Part shown: positions 11,617-23,935 of the stretch, piece after piece | Layout: each line of letters begins with the position of its first letter | Position numbering within the stretch: the stretch's first letter is position 1 | Assembly (NCBI RefSeq): GCF_040115645.1 | Contig: NW_027096038.1 | Span: forward strand, 558,001 to 622,000 | DNA: 64,000 nt | Direction: 5' to 3' | Source: Euwallacea fornicatus | Lineage: Eukaryota; Arthropoda; Insecta; Coleoptera; Curculionidae | The notes under the pieces: model-generated | The model's input: only the letters and a program-made list of their open reading frames with translations | What the model was told of the DNA's origin: nothing | Database searches by the model: none | Position numbers and translations under genes: made by a program

Positions 11617-14079
11617 CTTGGAAATTCATCAAGATGCAATCATGATGTGTTGTGACATCTTCAAAATCTCGTCGAGCTGATTAATGTGACACTTTGTTTA
11701 ACAAATTTGGTCCTAATTTGCCGAAGTTATCGAGCTTCAAAGTTTGAAAAGTCACAAAAGTTGGGTGTTTGAGCATATAAAGTACTATTTGTCTTGGAAA
11801 TTCATCAAGATGCAATCATGATGTGTTGTGACATCTTCAAAATCTCGTCGAGCTGATTAATGTGACACTTTGTTTAACAAATTTGGTCCTAATTTGCCGA
11901 TGTTATCGAGCTTCAAAGTTTGAAAAGTCATAAAAGTTGTGTGTTTGAGCATATAAAGTACTATTTGTCTTGGAAATTCATCAAGATGCAATCATGATGT
12001 GTTGTGACATCTTCAAAATCTCGTCGAGCTGATTAATGTGACACTTTGTTTAACAAATTTGTTTCTCATTTGCCGAAGTTATCGAGCTTCAAAGTTTGAA
12101 AAGTCACAAAAGTTGTGTGTTTGAGCACATAAAGTACTATTTTTCATGGAAATTCATCAAGATGCAATCATGATGTGTTGTGTTATTTTAAAGATCTCGT
12201 CGTGCTGATTAATTTGACACTTTGTTTAACAAATTTGGTCCTAATTTGCCGAAGTTATCGATCTACAAAGTGTGAAAAGTCACAAAAGTTTTGTGTTTGA
12301 GCACATAAAGTACTATTTGTCTTGGAAATTCATCAAGATGCAATCATGATGTGTTGTGACATCTTCAACATCTCGTCGAGCTGATTAATGTGACACTTTG
12401 TTTAACAAATTTGTTTCTCATTTGCCGAAGTTATCGAGCTTCAAAGTTTGAAAAGTCATAAAAGTTGTGTGTTTGAGCATATAAACTCCTATTTGTCTTG
12501 GAAATTCATCAAGATGCAATCATGATGTGTTGTGACATCTTCAAAATCTCGTCGAGCTGATTAATGTGACACTTTGTTTAACAAATTTGGTTCTCATTTG
12601 CCGATGTTATCGAGCTTCAAAGTTTGAAAAGTCATAAAAGTTGTGTGTTTGAGCATATAAAGTACTATTTGTCTTGGAAATTCATCAAGATGCAATCATG
12701 ATGTGTTGTGACATCTTCAAAATCTCGTCGAGCTGATTAATGTGACACTTTGTTTAACAAATTTGTTTCTCATTTGCCGAAGTTATCGAGCTTCAAAGTT
12801 TGAAAAGTCATAAAAGTTGTGTGTTTGAGCATATAAAGTACTATTTGTCTTGGAAATTCATCAAGATGCAATCATGATGTGTTGTGACATCTTCAAAATC
12901 TCGTCGAGCTGATTAATGTGACACTTTGTTTAACAAATTTGGTCCTAATTTGCCGAAGTTATCGAGCTTCAAAGTTTAAAAGTCACAAAAGTTGGGTGTT
13001 TGAGCATATAAAGTACTATTTGTCTTGGAAATTCATCAAGATGCAATCATGATGTGTTGTGACATCTTCAAAATCTCGTCGAGCTGATTAATGTGACACT
13101 TTGTTTAACAAATTTGGTTCTCATTTGCCGATGTTATCGAGCTTCAAAGTTTGAAAAGTCATAAAAGTTGTGTGTTTGAGCATATAAAGTACTATTTGTC
13201 TTGGAAATTCATCAAGATGCAATCATGATGTGTTGTGACATCTTCAAAATCTCGTCGAGCTGATTAATGTGACACTTTGTTTAACAAATTTGGTCCTAAT
13301 TTGCCGAAGTTATCGAGCTTCAAAGTTTGAAAAGTCACAAAAGTTGGGTGTTTGAGCACATAAAGTACTATTTGTCTTGGAAATTCATCAAGATGCAATC
13401 ATGATGTGTTGTGTCATTTTAAAGATCTCGTCGAGCTGATTAATTTGACACTTTGTTTAACAAATTTGGTTCTTATTTACCGAAGTTATCGAGCTTCAAA
13501 GTTTGAAAAGTCACAAAAGTTGTGTGTTTGAGCACATAAAGTACTATTTTTCATGGAAATTCATCAAGATGCAATCATGATGTGTTGTGTTATTTTAAAG
13601 ATCTCGTCGTGCTGATTAATTTGACACTTTGTTTAACAAATTTGGTCCTAATTTGCCGAAGTTATCGAGCTTCAAAGTTTGAAAAGTCACAAAAGTTGTG
13701 TGTTTGAGCACATAAAGTACTATTTGTCTTGGAAATTCATCTAGATGCAATCATGATGTGTTGTATCATTTTAAAGATCTCGTCGAGCTGATTAATTTGA
13801 CACTTTGTTTAACAAATTTGGTCCTTATTTGCCGAAGTTATCGAGCTTCAAAGTTTGAAAAGTCACAAAAGTTGTGTGTTTGAGCACATAAAGTACTATT
13901 TTTCATGGAAATTCATCAAGATGCAATCATGATATGTTGTGTTATTTTAAAGATCTCGTCGTGCTGATTAATTTGACACTTTGTTTAACAAATTTGGTCC
14001 TAATTTGCCGAAGTTATCGAGCTTCAAAGTTTGAAAAGTCACAAAAGTTGTGTGTTTGAGCATATAAAGTACTATTTGT
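11617..14079 (+). repeat. Irregular monomers leading into the 14-mer HOR
   Basis: This stretch mixes type A and B monomers without a clear short period. It contains the only length change in the window (see 12849-13023). Its last five monomers, from 13200, have nearly the same order as the monomers just before the partial 14-mer copy at 23936. So the segment copied 56 monomers away extends left of the 14-mer itself, with a few differences such as tcctta here against ttctta/tacc at about 23690. Confidence 0.8.
12849..13023 (+). other. Only length-variant monomer: 175 bp, one-base deletion
   Basis: This monomer reads aaagtttaaaagtcac where the others read aaagtttgaaaagtcac, so one base is missing near 12978. 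Every later monomer start is shifted by exactly one base (13024 instead of 13025), and the spacing stays at multiples of 176 through 63888. It is therefore the sole net indel in 364 units. A sequencing or assembly slip cannot be excluded, because the change sits next to an A run. Confidence 0.9.
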
Positions 14080-16543
14080 CTTGGAAATTCATCAAGATGC
14101 AATCATGATGTGTTGTGACATCTTCAAAATCTCGTCGAGCTGATTAATGTGACACTTTGTTTAACAAATTTGTTTCTCATTTGCCGAAGTTATCGAGCTT
14201 CAAAGTTTGAAAAGTCATAAAAGTTGTGTGTTTGAGCATATAAAGTACTATTTGTCTTGGAAATTCATCAAGAGGCAATCATGATGTGTTGTGTTATTTT
14301 AAAGATCTCGTCGTGCTGATTAATTTGACACTTTGTTTAACAAATTTGGTCCTAATTTGCCGAAGTTATCGATCTACAAAGTGTGAAAAGTCACAAAAGT
14401 TTTGTGTTTGAGCACTTAAAGTACTATTTGTCTTGGAAATTCATCAAGATGCAATCATGATGTGTTGTGACATCTTCAACATCTCGTCGAGCTGATTAAT
14501 GTGACACTTTGTTTAACAAATTTGTTTCTCATTTGCCGAAGTTATCGAGCTTCAAAGTTTGAAAAGTCATAAAAGTTGTGTGTTTGAGCATATAAACTCC
14601 TATTTGTCTTGGAAATTCATCAAGATGCAATCATGATGTGTTGTGACATCTTCAAAATCTCGTCGAGCTGATTAATGTGACACTTTGTTTAACAAATTTG
14701 GTTCTCATTTTCCGATGTTATCGAGCTTCAAAGTTTGAAAAGTCATAAAAGTTGTGTGTTTGAGCATATAAAGTACTATTTGTCTTGGAAATTCATCAAG
14801 ATGCAATCATGATGTGTTGTGACATCTTCAAAATCTCGTCGAGCTGATTAATGTGACACTTTGTTTAACAAATTTGTTTCTCATTTGCCGAAGTTATCGA
14901 GCTTCAAAGTTTGAAAAGTCATAAAAGTTGGGTGTTTGAGCACATAAAGTACTATTTGTCTTGGAAATTCATCAAGAGGCAATCATGATGTGTTGTGTCA
15001 TTTTAAAGATCTCGTCGAGCTGATTAATTTGACACTTTGTTTAACAAATTTGGTTCTTATTTACCGACGTTATCGAGCTTCAAAGTTTGAAAAGTCACAA
15101 AAGTTGTGTGTTTGAGCACATAAAGTACTATTTTTCATGGAAATTCATCAAGATGCAATCATGATATGTTGTGTTATTTTAAAGATCTCGTCGTGCTGAT
15201 TAATTTGACACTTTGTTTAACAAATTTGGGTCTCATTTGCCGAAGTTATCGATCTACAAAGTGTGAAAAGTCACAAAAGTTTTGTGTTTGAGCACATAAA
15301 GTACTATTTGTCTTGGAAATTCATCTAGATGCAATCATGATGTGTTGTATCATTTTAAAGATCTCGTCGAGCTGATTAATTTGACACTTTGTTTAACAAA
15401 TTTGGTCCTAATTTGCCGAAGTTATCGAGCTTCAAAGTTTGAAAAGTCACAAAAGTTGGGTGTTTGAGCACATAAAGTACTATTTGTCTTGGAAATTCAT
15501 CAAGAGGCAATCATGATGTGTTGTGTCATTTTAAAGATCTCGTCGAGCTGATTAATTTGACACTTTGTTTAACAAATTTGGTTCTTATTTACCGAAGTTA
15601 TCGAGCTTCAAAGTTTGAAAAGTCACAAAAGTTGTGTGTTTGAGCATATAAAGTACTATTTGTCTTGGAAATTCATCAAGATGCAATCATGATGTGTTGT
15701 GACATCTTCAAAATCTCGTCGAGCTGATTAATGTGACACTTTGTTTAACAAATTTGGTCCTAATTTGCCGAAGTTATCGAGCTTCAAAGTTTGAAAAGTC
15801 ACAAAAGTTGTGTGTTTGAGCACATAAAGTACTATTTGTCTTGGAAATTCAACAAGATGCAATCATGATGTGTTGTGTTATTTTAAAGATCTCGTCGAGC
15901 TGATTAATTTGACACTTTGTTTAACAAATTTGGTCCTTATTTGCCGAAGTTATCGAGCTTCAAAGTTTGAAAAGTCACAAAAGTTGTGTGTTTGAGCACA
16001 TAAAGTACTATTTTTCATGGAAATTCATCAAGATGCAATCATGATGTGTTGTGTTATTTTAAAGATCTCGTCGTGCTGATTAATTTGACACTTTGTTTAA
16101 CAAATTTGGTCCTAATTTGCCGAAGTTATCGAGCTTCAAAGTTAGAAAAGTCACAAAAGTTGGGTGTTTGAGCACATAAAGTACTATTTGTCTTGGAAAT
16201 TCATCAAGAGGCAATCATGATGTGTTGTGTCATTTTAAAGATCTCGTCGAGCTGATTAATTTGACACTTTGTTTAACAAATTTGGTCCTTATTTGCCGAA
16301 GTTATCGAGCTTCAAAGTTTGAAAAGTCACAAAAGTTTTGTGTTTGAGCACATAAAGTACTATTTGTCTTGGAAATTCATCTAGATGCAATCATGATGTG
16401 TTGTATCATTTTAAAGATCTCGTCGAGCTGATTAATTTGACACTTTGTTTAACAAATTTGGTCCTAATTTGCCGAAGTTATCGAGCTTCAAAGTTTGAAA
16501 AGTCACAAAAGTTGTGTGTTTGAGCATATAAAGTACTATTTGT
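14080..16543 (+). repeat. 14-monomer HOR (2,464 bp), copy 1
   Basis: Fourteen distinct monomers form one higher-order unit that repeats at 16544 and 19008. Diagnostic variants in order are: aagagg with gttatt and gatctac followed by cacttaaag; caacatc with aactcct; ttttccg at 14711; taccgacg in the aagagg unit at 14960; catgg with ggtctca; and gttagaaaag at 16144. It ends with an atctag/gtatca unit that returns to catata. I noticed no base difference between this copy and copy 2. Confidence 0.9.
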
Positions 16544-19007
16544 CTTGGAAATTCATCAAGATGCAATCATGATGTGTTGTGACATCTTCAAAATCTCGTC
16601 GAGCTGATTAATGTGACACTTTGTTTAACAAATTTGTTTCTCATTTGCCGAAGTTATCGAGCTTCAAAGTTTGAAAAGTCATAAAAGTTGTGTGTTTGAG
16701 CATATAAAGTACTATTTGTCTTGGAAATTCATCAAGAGGCAATCATGATGTGTTGTGTTATTTTAAAGATCTCGTCGTGCTGATTAATTTGACACTTTGT
16801 TTAACAAATTTGGTCCTAATTTGCCGAAGTTATCGATCTACAAAGTGTGAAAAGTCACAAAAGTTTTGTGTTTGAGCACTTAAAGTACTATTTGTCTTGG
16901 AAATTCATCAAGATGCAATCATGATGTGTTGTGACATCTTCAACATCTCGTCGAGCTGATTAATGTGACACTTTGTTTAACAAATTTGTTTCTCATTTGC
17001 CGAAGTTATCGAGCTTCAAAGTTTGAAAAGTCATAAAAGTTGTGTGTTTGAGCATATAAACTCCTATTTGTCTTGGAAATTCATCAAGATGCAATCATGA
17101 TGTGTTGTGACATCTTCAAAATCTCGTCGAGCTGATTAATGTGACACTTTGTTTAACAAATTTGGTTCTCATTTTCCGATGTTATCGAGCTTCAAAGTTT
17201 GAAAAGTCATAAAAGTTGTGTGTTTGAGCATATAAAGTACTATTTGTCTTGGAAATTCATCAAGATGCAATCATGATGTGTTGTGACATCTTCAAAATCT
17301 CGTCGAGCTGATTAATGTGACACTTTGTTTAACAAATTTGTTTCTCATTTGCCGAAGTTATCGAGCTTCAAAGTTTGAAAAGTCATAAAAGTTGGGTGTT
17401 TGAGCACATAAAGTACTATTTGTCTTGGAAATTCATCAAGAGGCAATCATGATGTGTTGTGTCATTTTAAAGATCTCGTCGAGCTGATTAATTTGACACT
17501 TTGTTTAACAAATTTGGTTCTTATTTACCGACGTTATCGAGCTTCAAAGTTTGAAAAGTCACAAAAGTTGTGTGTTTGAGCACATAAAGTACTATTTTTC
17601 ATGGAAATTCATCAAGATGCAATCATGATATGTTGTGTTATTTTAAAGATCTCGTCGTGCTGATTAATTTGACACTTTGTTTAACAAATTTGGGTCTCAT
17701 TTGCCGAAGTTATCGATCTACAAAGTGTGAAAAGTCACAAAAGTTTTGTGTTTGAGCACATAAAGTACTATTTGTCTTGGAAATTCATCTAGATGCAATC
17801 ATGATGTGTTGTATCATTTTAAAGATCTCGTCGAGCTGATTAATTTGACACTTTGTTTAACAAATTTGGTCCTAATTTGCCGAAGTTATCGAGCTTCAAA
17901 GTTTGAAAAGTCACAAAAGTTGGGTGTTTGAGCACATAAAGTACTATTTGTCTTGGAAATTCATCAAGAGGCAATCATGATGTGTTGTGTCATTTTAAAG
18001 ATCTCGTCGAGCTGATTAATTTGACACTTTGTTTAACAAATTTGGTTCTTATTTACCGAAGTTATCGAGCTTCAAAGTTTGAAAAGTCACAAAAGTTGTG
18101 TGTTTGAGCATATAAAGTACTATTTGTCTTGGAAATTCATCAAGATGCAATCATGATGTGTTGTGACATCTTCAAAATCTCGTCGAGCTGATTAATGTGA
18201 CACTTTGTTTAACAAATTTGGTCCTAATTTGCCGAAGTTATCGAGCTTCAAAGTTTGAAAAGTCACAAAAGTTGTGTGTTTGAGCACATAAAGTACTATT
18301 TGTCTTGGAAATTCAACAAGATGCAATCATGATGTGTTGTGTTATTTTAAAGATCTCGTCGAGCTGATTAATTTGACACTTTGTTTAACAAATTTGGTCC
18401 TTATTTGCCGAAGTTATCGAGCTTCAAAGTTTGAAAAGTCACAAAAGTTGTGTGTTTGAGCACATAAAGTACTATTTTTCATGGAAATTCATCAAGATGC
18501 AATCATGATGTGTTGTGTTATTTTAAAGATCTCGTCGTGCTGATTAATTTGACACTTTGTTTAACAAATTTGGTCCTAATTTGCCGAAGTTATCGAGCTT
18601 CAAAGTTAGAAAAGTCACAAAAGTTGGGTGTTTGAGCACATAAAGTACTATTTGTCTTGGAAATTCATCAAGAGGCAATCATGATGTGTTGTGTCATTTT
18701 AAAGATCTCGTCGAGCTGATTAATTTGACACTTTGTTTAACAAATTTGGTCCTTATTTGCCGAAGTTATCGAGCTTCAAAGTTTGAAAAGTCACAAAAGT
18801 TTTGTGTTTGAGCACATAAAGTACTATTTGTCTTGGAAATTCATCTAGATGCAATCATGATGTGTTGTATCATTTTAAAGATCTCGTCGAGCTGATTAAT
18901 TTGACACTTTGTTTAACAAATTTGGTCCTAATTTGCCGAAGTTATCGAGCTTCAAAGTTTGAAAAGTCACAAAAGTTGTGTGTTTGAGCATATAAAGTAC
19001 TATTTGT
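16544..19007 (+). repeat. 14-monomer HOR (2,464 bp), copy 2
   Basis: This copy has the same 14 monomers in the same order, with every diagnostic rare variant at an offset of exactly 2,464 bp: ttttccg at 17175, gttagaaaag at 18608, plus cacttaaag, taccgacg and aactcct. No difference from copy 1 was noticed, which implies a very recent tandem duplication. Confidence 0.9.
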
Positions 19008-21471
19008 CTTGGAAATTCATCAAGATGCAATCATGATGTGTTGTGACATCTTCAAAATCTCGTCGAGCTGATTAATGTGACACTTTGTTTAACAAATTTG
19101 TTTCTCATTTGCCGAAGTTATCGAGCTTCAAAGTTTGAAAAGTCATAAAAGTTGTGTGTTTGAGCATATAAAGTACTATTTGTCTTGGAAATTCATCAAG
19201 AGGCAATCATGATGTGTTGTGTTATTTTAAAGATCTCGTCGTGCTGATTAATTTGACACTTTGTTTAACAAATTTGGTCCTAATTTGCCGAAGTTATCGA
19301 TCTACAAAGTGTGAAAAGTCACAAAAGTTTTGTGTTTGAGCACTTAAAGTACTATTTGTCTTGGAAATTCATCAAGATGCAATCATGATGTGTTGTGACA
19401 TCTTCAACATCTCGTCGAGCTGATTAATGTGACACTTTGTTTAACAAATTTGTTTCTCATTTGCCGAAGTTATCGAGCTTCAAAGTTTGAAAAGTCATAA
19501 AAGTTGTGTGTTTGAGCATATAAACTCCTATTTGTCTTGGAAATTCATCAAGATGCAATCATGATGTGTTGTGACATCTTCAAAATCTCGTCGAGCTGAT
19601 TAATGTGACACTTTGTTTAACAAATTTGGTTCTCATTTTCCGATGTTATCGAGCTTCAAAGTTTGAAAAGTCATAAAAGTTGTGTGTTTGAGCATATAAA
19701 GTACTATTTGTCTTGGAAATTCATCAAGATGCAATCATGATGTGTTGTGACATCTTCAAAATCTCGTCGAGCTGATTAATGTGACACTTTGTTTAACAAA
19801 TTTGTTTCTCATTTGCCGAAGTTATCGAGCTTCAAAGTTTGAAAAGTCATAAAAGTTGGGTGTTTGAGCACATAAAGTACTATTTGTCTTGGAAATTCAT
19901 CAAGAGGCAATCATGATGTGTTGTGTCATTTTAAAGATCTCGTCGAGCTGATTAATTTGACACTTTGTTTAACAAATTTGGTTCTTATTTACCGACGTTA
20001 TCGAGCTTCAAAGTTTGAAAAGTCACAAAAGTTGTGTGTTTGAGCACATAAAGTACTATTTTTCATGGAAATTCATCAAGATGCAATCATGATATGTTGT
20101 GTTATTTTAAAGATCTCGTCGTGCTGATTAATTTGACACTTTGTTTAACAAATTTGGGTCTCATTTGCCGAAGTTATCGATCTACAAAGTGTGAAAAGTC
20201 ACAAAAGTTTTGTGTTTGAGCACATAAAGTACTATTTGTCTTGGAAATTCATCTAGATGCAATCATGATGTGTTGTATCATTTTAAAGATCTCGTCGAGC
20301 TGATTAATTTGACACTTTGTTTAACAAATTTGGTCCTAATTTGCCGAAGTTATCGAGCTTCAAAGTTTGAAAAGTCACAAAAGTTGGGTGTTTGAGCACA
20401 TAAAGTACTATTTGTCTTGGAAATTCATCAAGAGGCAATCATGATGTGTTGTGTCATTTTAAAGATCTCGTCGAGCTGATTAATTTGACACTTTGTTTAA
20501 CAAATTTGGTTCTTATTTACCGAAGTTATCGAGCTTCAAAGTTTGAAAAGTCACAAAAGTTGTGTGTTTGAGCATATAAAGTACTATTTGTCTTGGAAAT
20601 TCATCAAGATGCAATCATGATGTGTTGTGACATCTTCAAAATCTCGTCGAGCTGATTAATGTGACACTTTGTTTAACAAATTTGGTCCTAATTTGCCGAA
20701 GTTATCGAGCTTCAAAGTTTGAAAAGTCACAAAAGTTGTGTGTTTGAGCACATAAAGTACTATTTGTCTTGGAAATTCAACAAGATGCAATCATGATGTG
20801 TTGTGTTATTTTAAAGATCTCGTCGAGCTGATTAATTTGACACTTTGTTTAACAAATTTGGTCCTTATTTGCCGAAGTTATCGAGCTTCAAAGTTTGAAA
20901 AGTCACAAAAGTTGTGTGTTTGAGCACATAAAGTACTATTTTTCATGGAAATTCATCAAGATGCAATCATGATGTGTTGTGTTATTTTAAAGATCTCGTC
21001 GTGCTGATTAATTTGACACTTTGTTTAACAAATTTGGTCCTAATTTGCCGAAGTTATCGAGCTTCAAAGTTAGAAAAGTCACAAAAGTTGGGTGTTTGAG
21101 CACATAAAGTACTATTTGTCTTGGAAATTCATCAAGAGGCAATCATGATGTGTTGTGTCATTTTAAAGATCTCGTCGAGCTGATTAATTTGACACTTTGT
21201 TTAACAAATTTGGTCCTTATTTGCCGAAGTTATCGAGCTTCAAAGTTTGAAAAGTCACAAAAGTTTTGTGTTTGAGCACATAAAGTACTATTTGTCTTGG
21301 AAATTCATCTAGATGCAATCATGATGTGTTGTATCATTTTAAAGATCTCGTCGAGCTGATTAATTTGACACTTTGTTTAACAAATTTGGTCCTTATTTGC
21401 CGAAGTTATCGAGCTTCAAAGTTTGAAAAGTCACAAAAGTTGTGTGTTTGAGCACATAAAGTACTATTTTT
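19008..21471 (+). repeat. 14-monomer HOR (2,464 bp), copy 3, last monomer changed
   Basis: This is the third tandem copy. The first 13 monomers match copies 1 and 2 (ttttccg at 19639, gttagaaaag at 21072). The fourteenth monomer, from 21296, keeps the atctag/gtatca front but switches to tcctta and ends cacata-attttt instead of tcctaa and catata-atttgt. The switch inside a monomer suggests that the array edge was formed by a crossover between misaligned monomers. Confidence 0.88.
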
Positions 21472-23935
21472 CATGGAAATTCATCAAGATGCAATCATGA
21501 TGTGTTGTGTTATTTTAAAGATCTCGTCGTGCTGATTAATTTGACACTTTGTTTAACAAATTTGGTCCTAATTTGCCGAAGTTATCGATCTACAAAGTGT
21601 GAAAAGTCACAAAAGTTTTGTGTTTGAGCACATAAAGTACTATTTGTCTTGGAAATTCATCAAGATGCAATCATGATGTGTTGTGTCATTTTAAAGATCT
21701 CGTCGAGCTGATTAATTTGACACTTTGTTTAACAAATTTGGGTCTCATTTGCCGAAGTTATCGATCTACAAAGTGTGAAAAGTCACAAAAGTTTTGTGTT
21801 TGAGCACATAAAGTACTATTTGTCTTGGAAATTCATCAAGATGCAATCATGATGTGTTGTGTTATTTTAAAGATCTCGTCGTGCTGATTAATTTGACACT
21901 TTGTTTAACAAATTTGGTCCTAATTTGCCGAAGTTATCGATCTACAAAGTGTGAAAAGTCACAAAAGTTTTGTGTTTGAGCACATAAAGTACTATTTGTC
22001 TTGGAAATTCATCAAGATGCAATCATGATGTGTTGTGACATCTTCAACATCTCGTCGAGCTGATTAATGTGACACTTTGTTTAACAAATTTGTTTCTCAT
22101 TTGCCGAAGTTATCGAGCTTCAAAGTTTGAAAAGTCATAAAAGTTGTGTGTTTGAGCATATAAAGTCCTATTTGTCTTGGAAATTCATCAAGATGCAATC
22201 ATGATGTGTTGTGACATCTTCAAAATCTCGTCGAGCTGATTAATGTGACACTTTGTTTAACAAATTTGGTTCTCATTTGCCGATGTTATCGAGCTTCAAA
22301 GTTTGAAAAGTCATAAAAGTTGTGTGTTTGAGCATATAAAGTACTATTTGTCTTGGAAATTCATCAAGATGCAATCATGATGTGTTGTGACATCTTCAAA
22401 ATCTCGTCGAGCTGATTAATGTGACACTTTGTTTAACAAATTTGGTCCTAATTTGCCGAAGTTATCGATCTACAAAGTGTGAAAAGTCACAAAAGTTTTG
22501 TGTTTGAGCACATAAAGTACTATTTGTCTTGGAAATTCATCAAGATGCAATCATGATGTGTTGTGACATCTTCAACATCTCGTCGAGCTGATTAATGTGA
22601 CACTTTGTTTAACAAATTTGTTTCTCATTTGCCGAAGTTATCGAGCTTCAAAGTTTGAAAAGTCATAAAAGTTGTGTGTTTGAGCATATAAAGTCCTATT
22701 TGTCTTGGAAATTCATCAAGATGCAATCATGATGTGTTGTGACATCTTCAAAATCTCGTAGAGCTGATTAATGTGACACTTTGTTTAACAAATTTGGTTC
22801 TCATTTGCCGATGTTATCGAGCTTCAAAGTTTGAAAAGTCATAAAAGTTGTGTGTTTGAGCATATAAAGTACTATTTGTCTTGGAAATTCATCAAGATGC
22901 AATCATGATGTGTTGTGACATCTTCAAAATCTCGTCGAGCTGATTAATGTGACACTATGTTTAACAAATTTGTTTCTCATTTGCCGAAGTTATCGAGCTT
23001 CAAAATTTGAAAAGTCATAAAAGTTGTGTGTTTGAGCATATAAAGTACTATTTGTCTTGGAAATTCATCAAGATGCAATCATGATGTGTTGTGACATCTT
23101 CAAAATCTCGTCGAGCTGATTAATGTGACACTTTGTTTAACAAATTTGGTCCTAATTTGCCGAAGTTATCGAGCTTCAAAGTTTGAAAAGTCACAAAAGT
23201 TTTGTGTTTGAGCACATAAAGTACTATTTGTCTTGGAAATTCATCAAGATGCAATCATGATGTGTTGTGTCATTTTAAAGATCTCGTCGAGCTGATTAAT
23301 TTGACACTTTGTTTAACAAATTTGGTTCTTATTTACCGAAGTTATCGAGCTTCAAAGTTTGAAAAGTCACAAAAGTTGTGTGTTTGAGCACATAAAGTAC
23401 TATTTTTCATGGAAATTCATCAAGATGCAATCATGATGTGTTGTGTTATTTTAAAGATCTCGTCGTGCTGATTAATTTGACACTTTGTTTAACAAATTTG
23501 GTCCTAATTTGCCGAAGTTATCGAGCTTCAAAGTTTGAAAAGTCACAAAAGTTGTGTGTTTGAGCACATAAAGTACTATTTGTCTTGGAAATTCATCTAG
23601 ATGCAATCATGATGTGTTGTATCATTTTAAAGATCTCGTCGAGCTGATTAATTTGACACTTTGTTTAACAAATTTGGTTCTTATTTACCGAAGTTATCGA
23701 GCTTCAAAGTTTGAAAAGTCACAAAAGTTGTGTGTTTGAGCACATAAAGTACTATTTTTCATGGAAATTCATCAAGATGCAATCATGATATGTTGTGTTA
23801 TTTTAAAGATCTCGTCGTGCTGATTAATTTGACACTTTGTTTAACAAATTTGGTCCTAATTTGCCGAAGTTATCGAGCTTCAAAGTTTGAAAAGTCACAA
23901 AAGTTGTGTGTTTGAGCATATAAAGTACTATTTGT
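21472..23935 (+). repeat. Mixed block with early form of the 6-mer order
   Basis: The first five monomers (catgg/gttatt/gatctac; gtcatt/ggtctca; gttatt/gtg; caacatc with aagtcct; ttctca/gatg) have the order later amplified as the 6-mer at 30272-38191, but with caaagtg instead of the derived caaattg. Monomers near 22528-23055 carry gtagag (c to a at 22760) and caaaattt. Both variants recur in the 5-mer duplication at 28160-29919. The remainder resembles 13200-14079. Confidence 0.78.
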
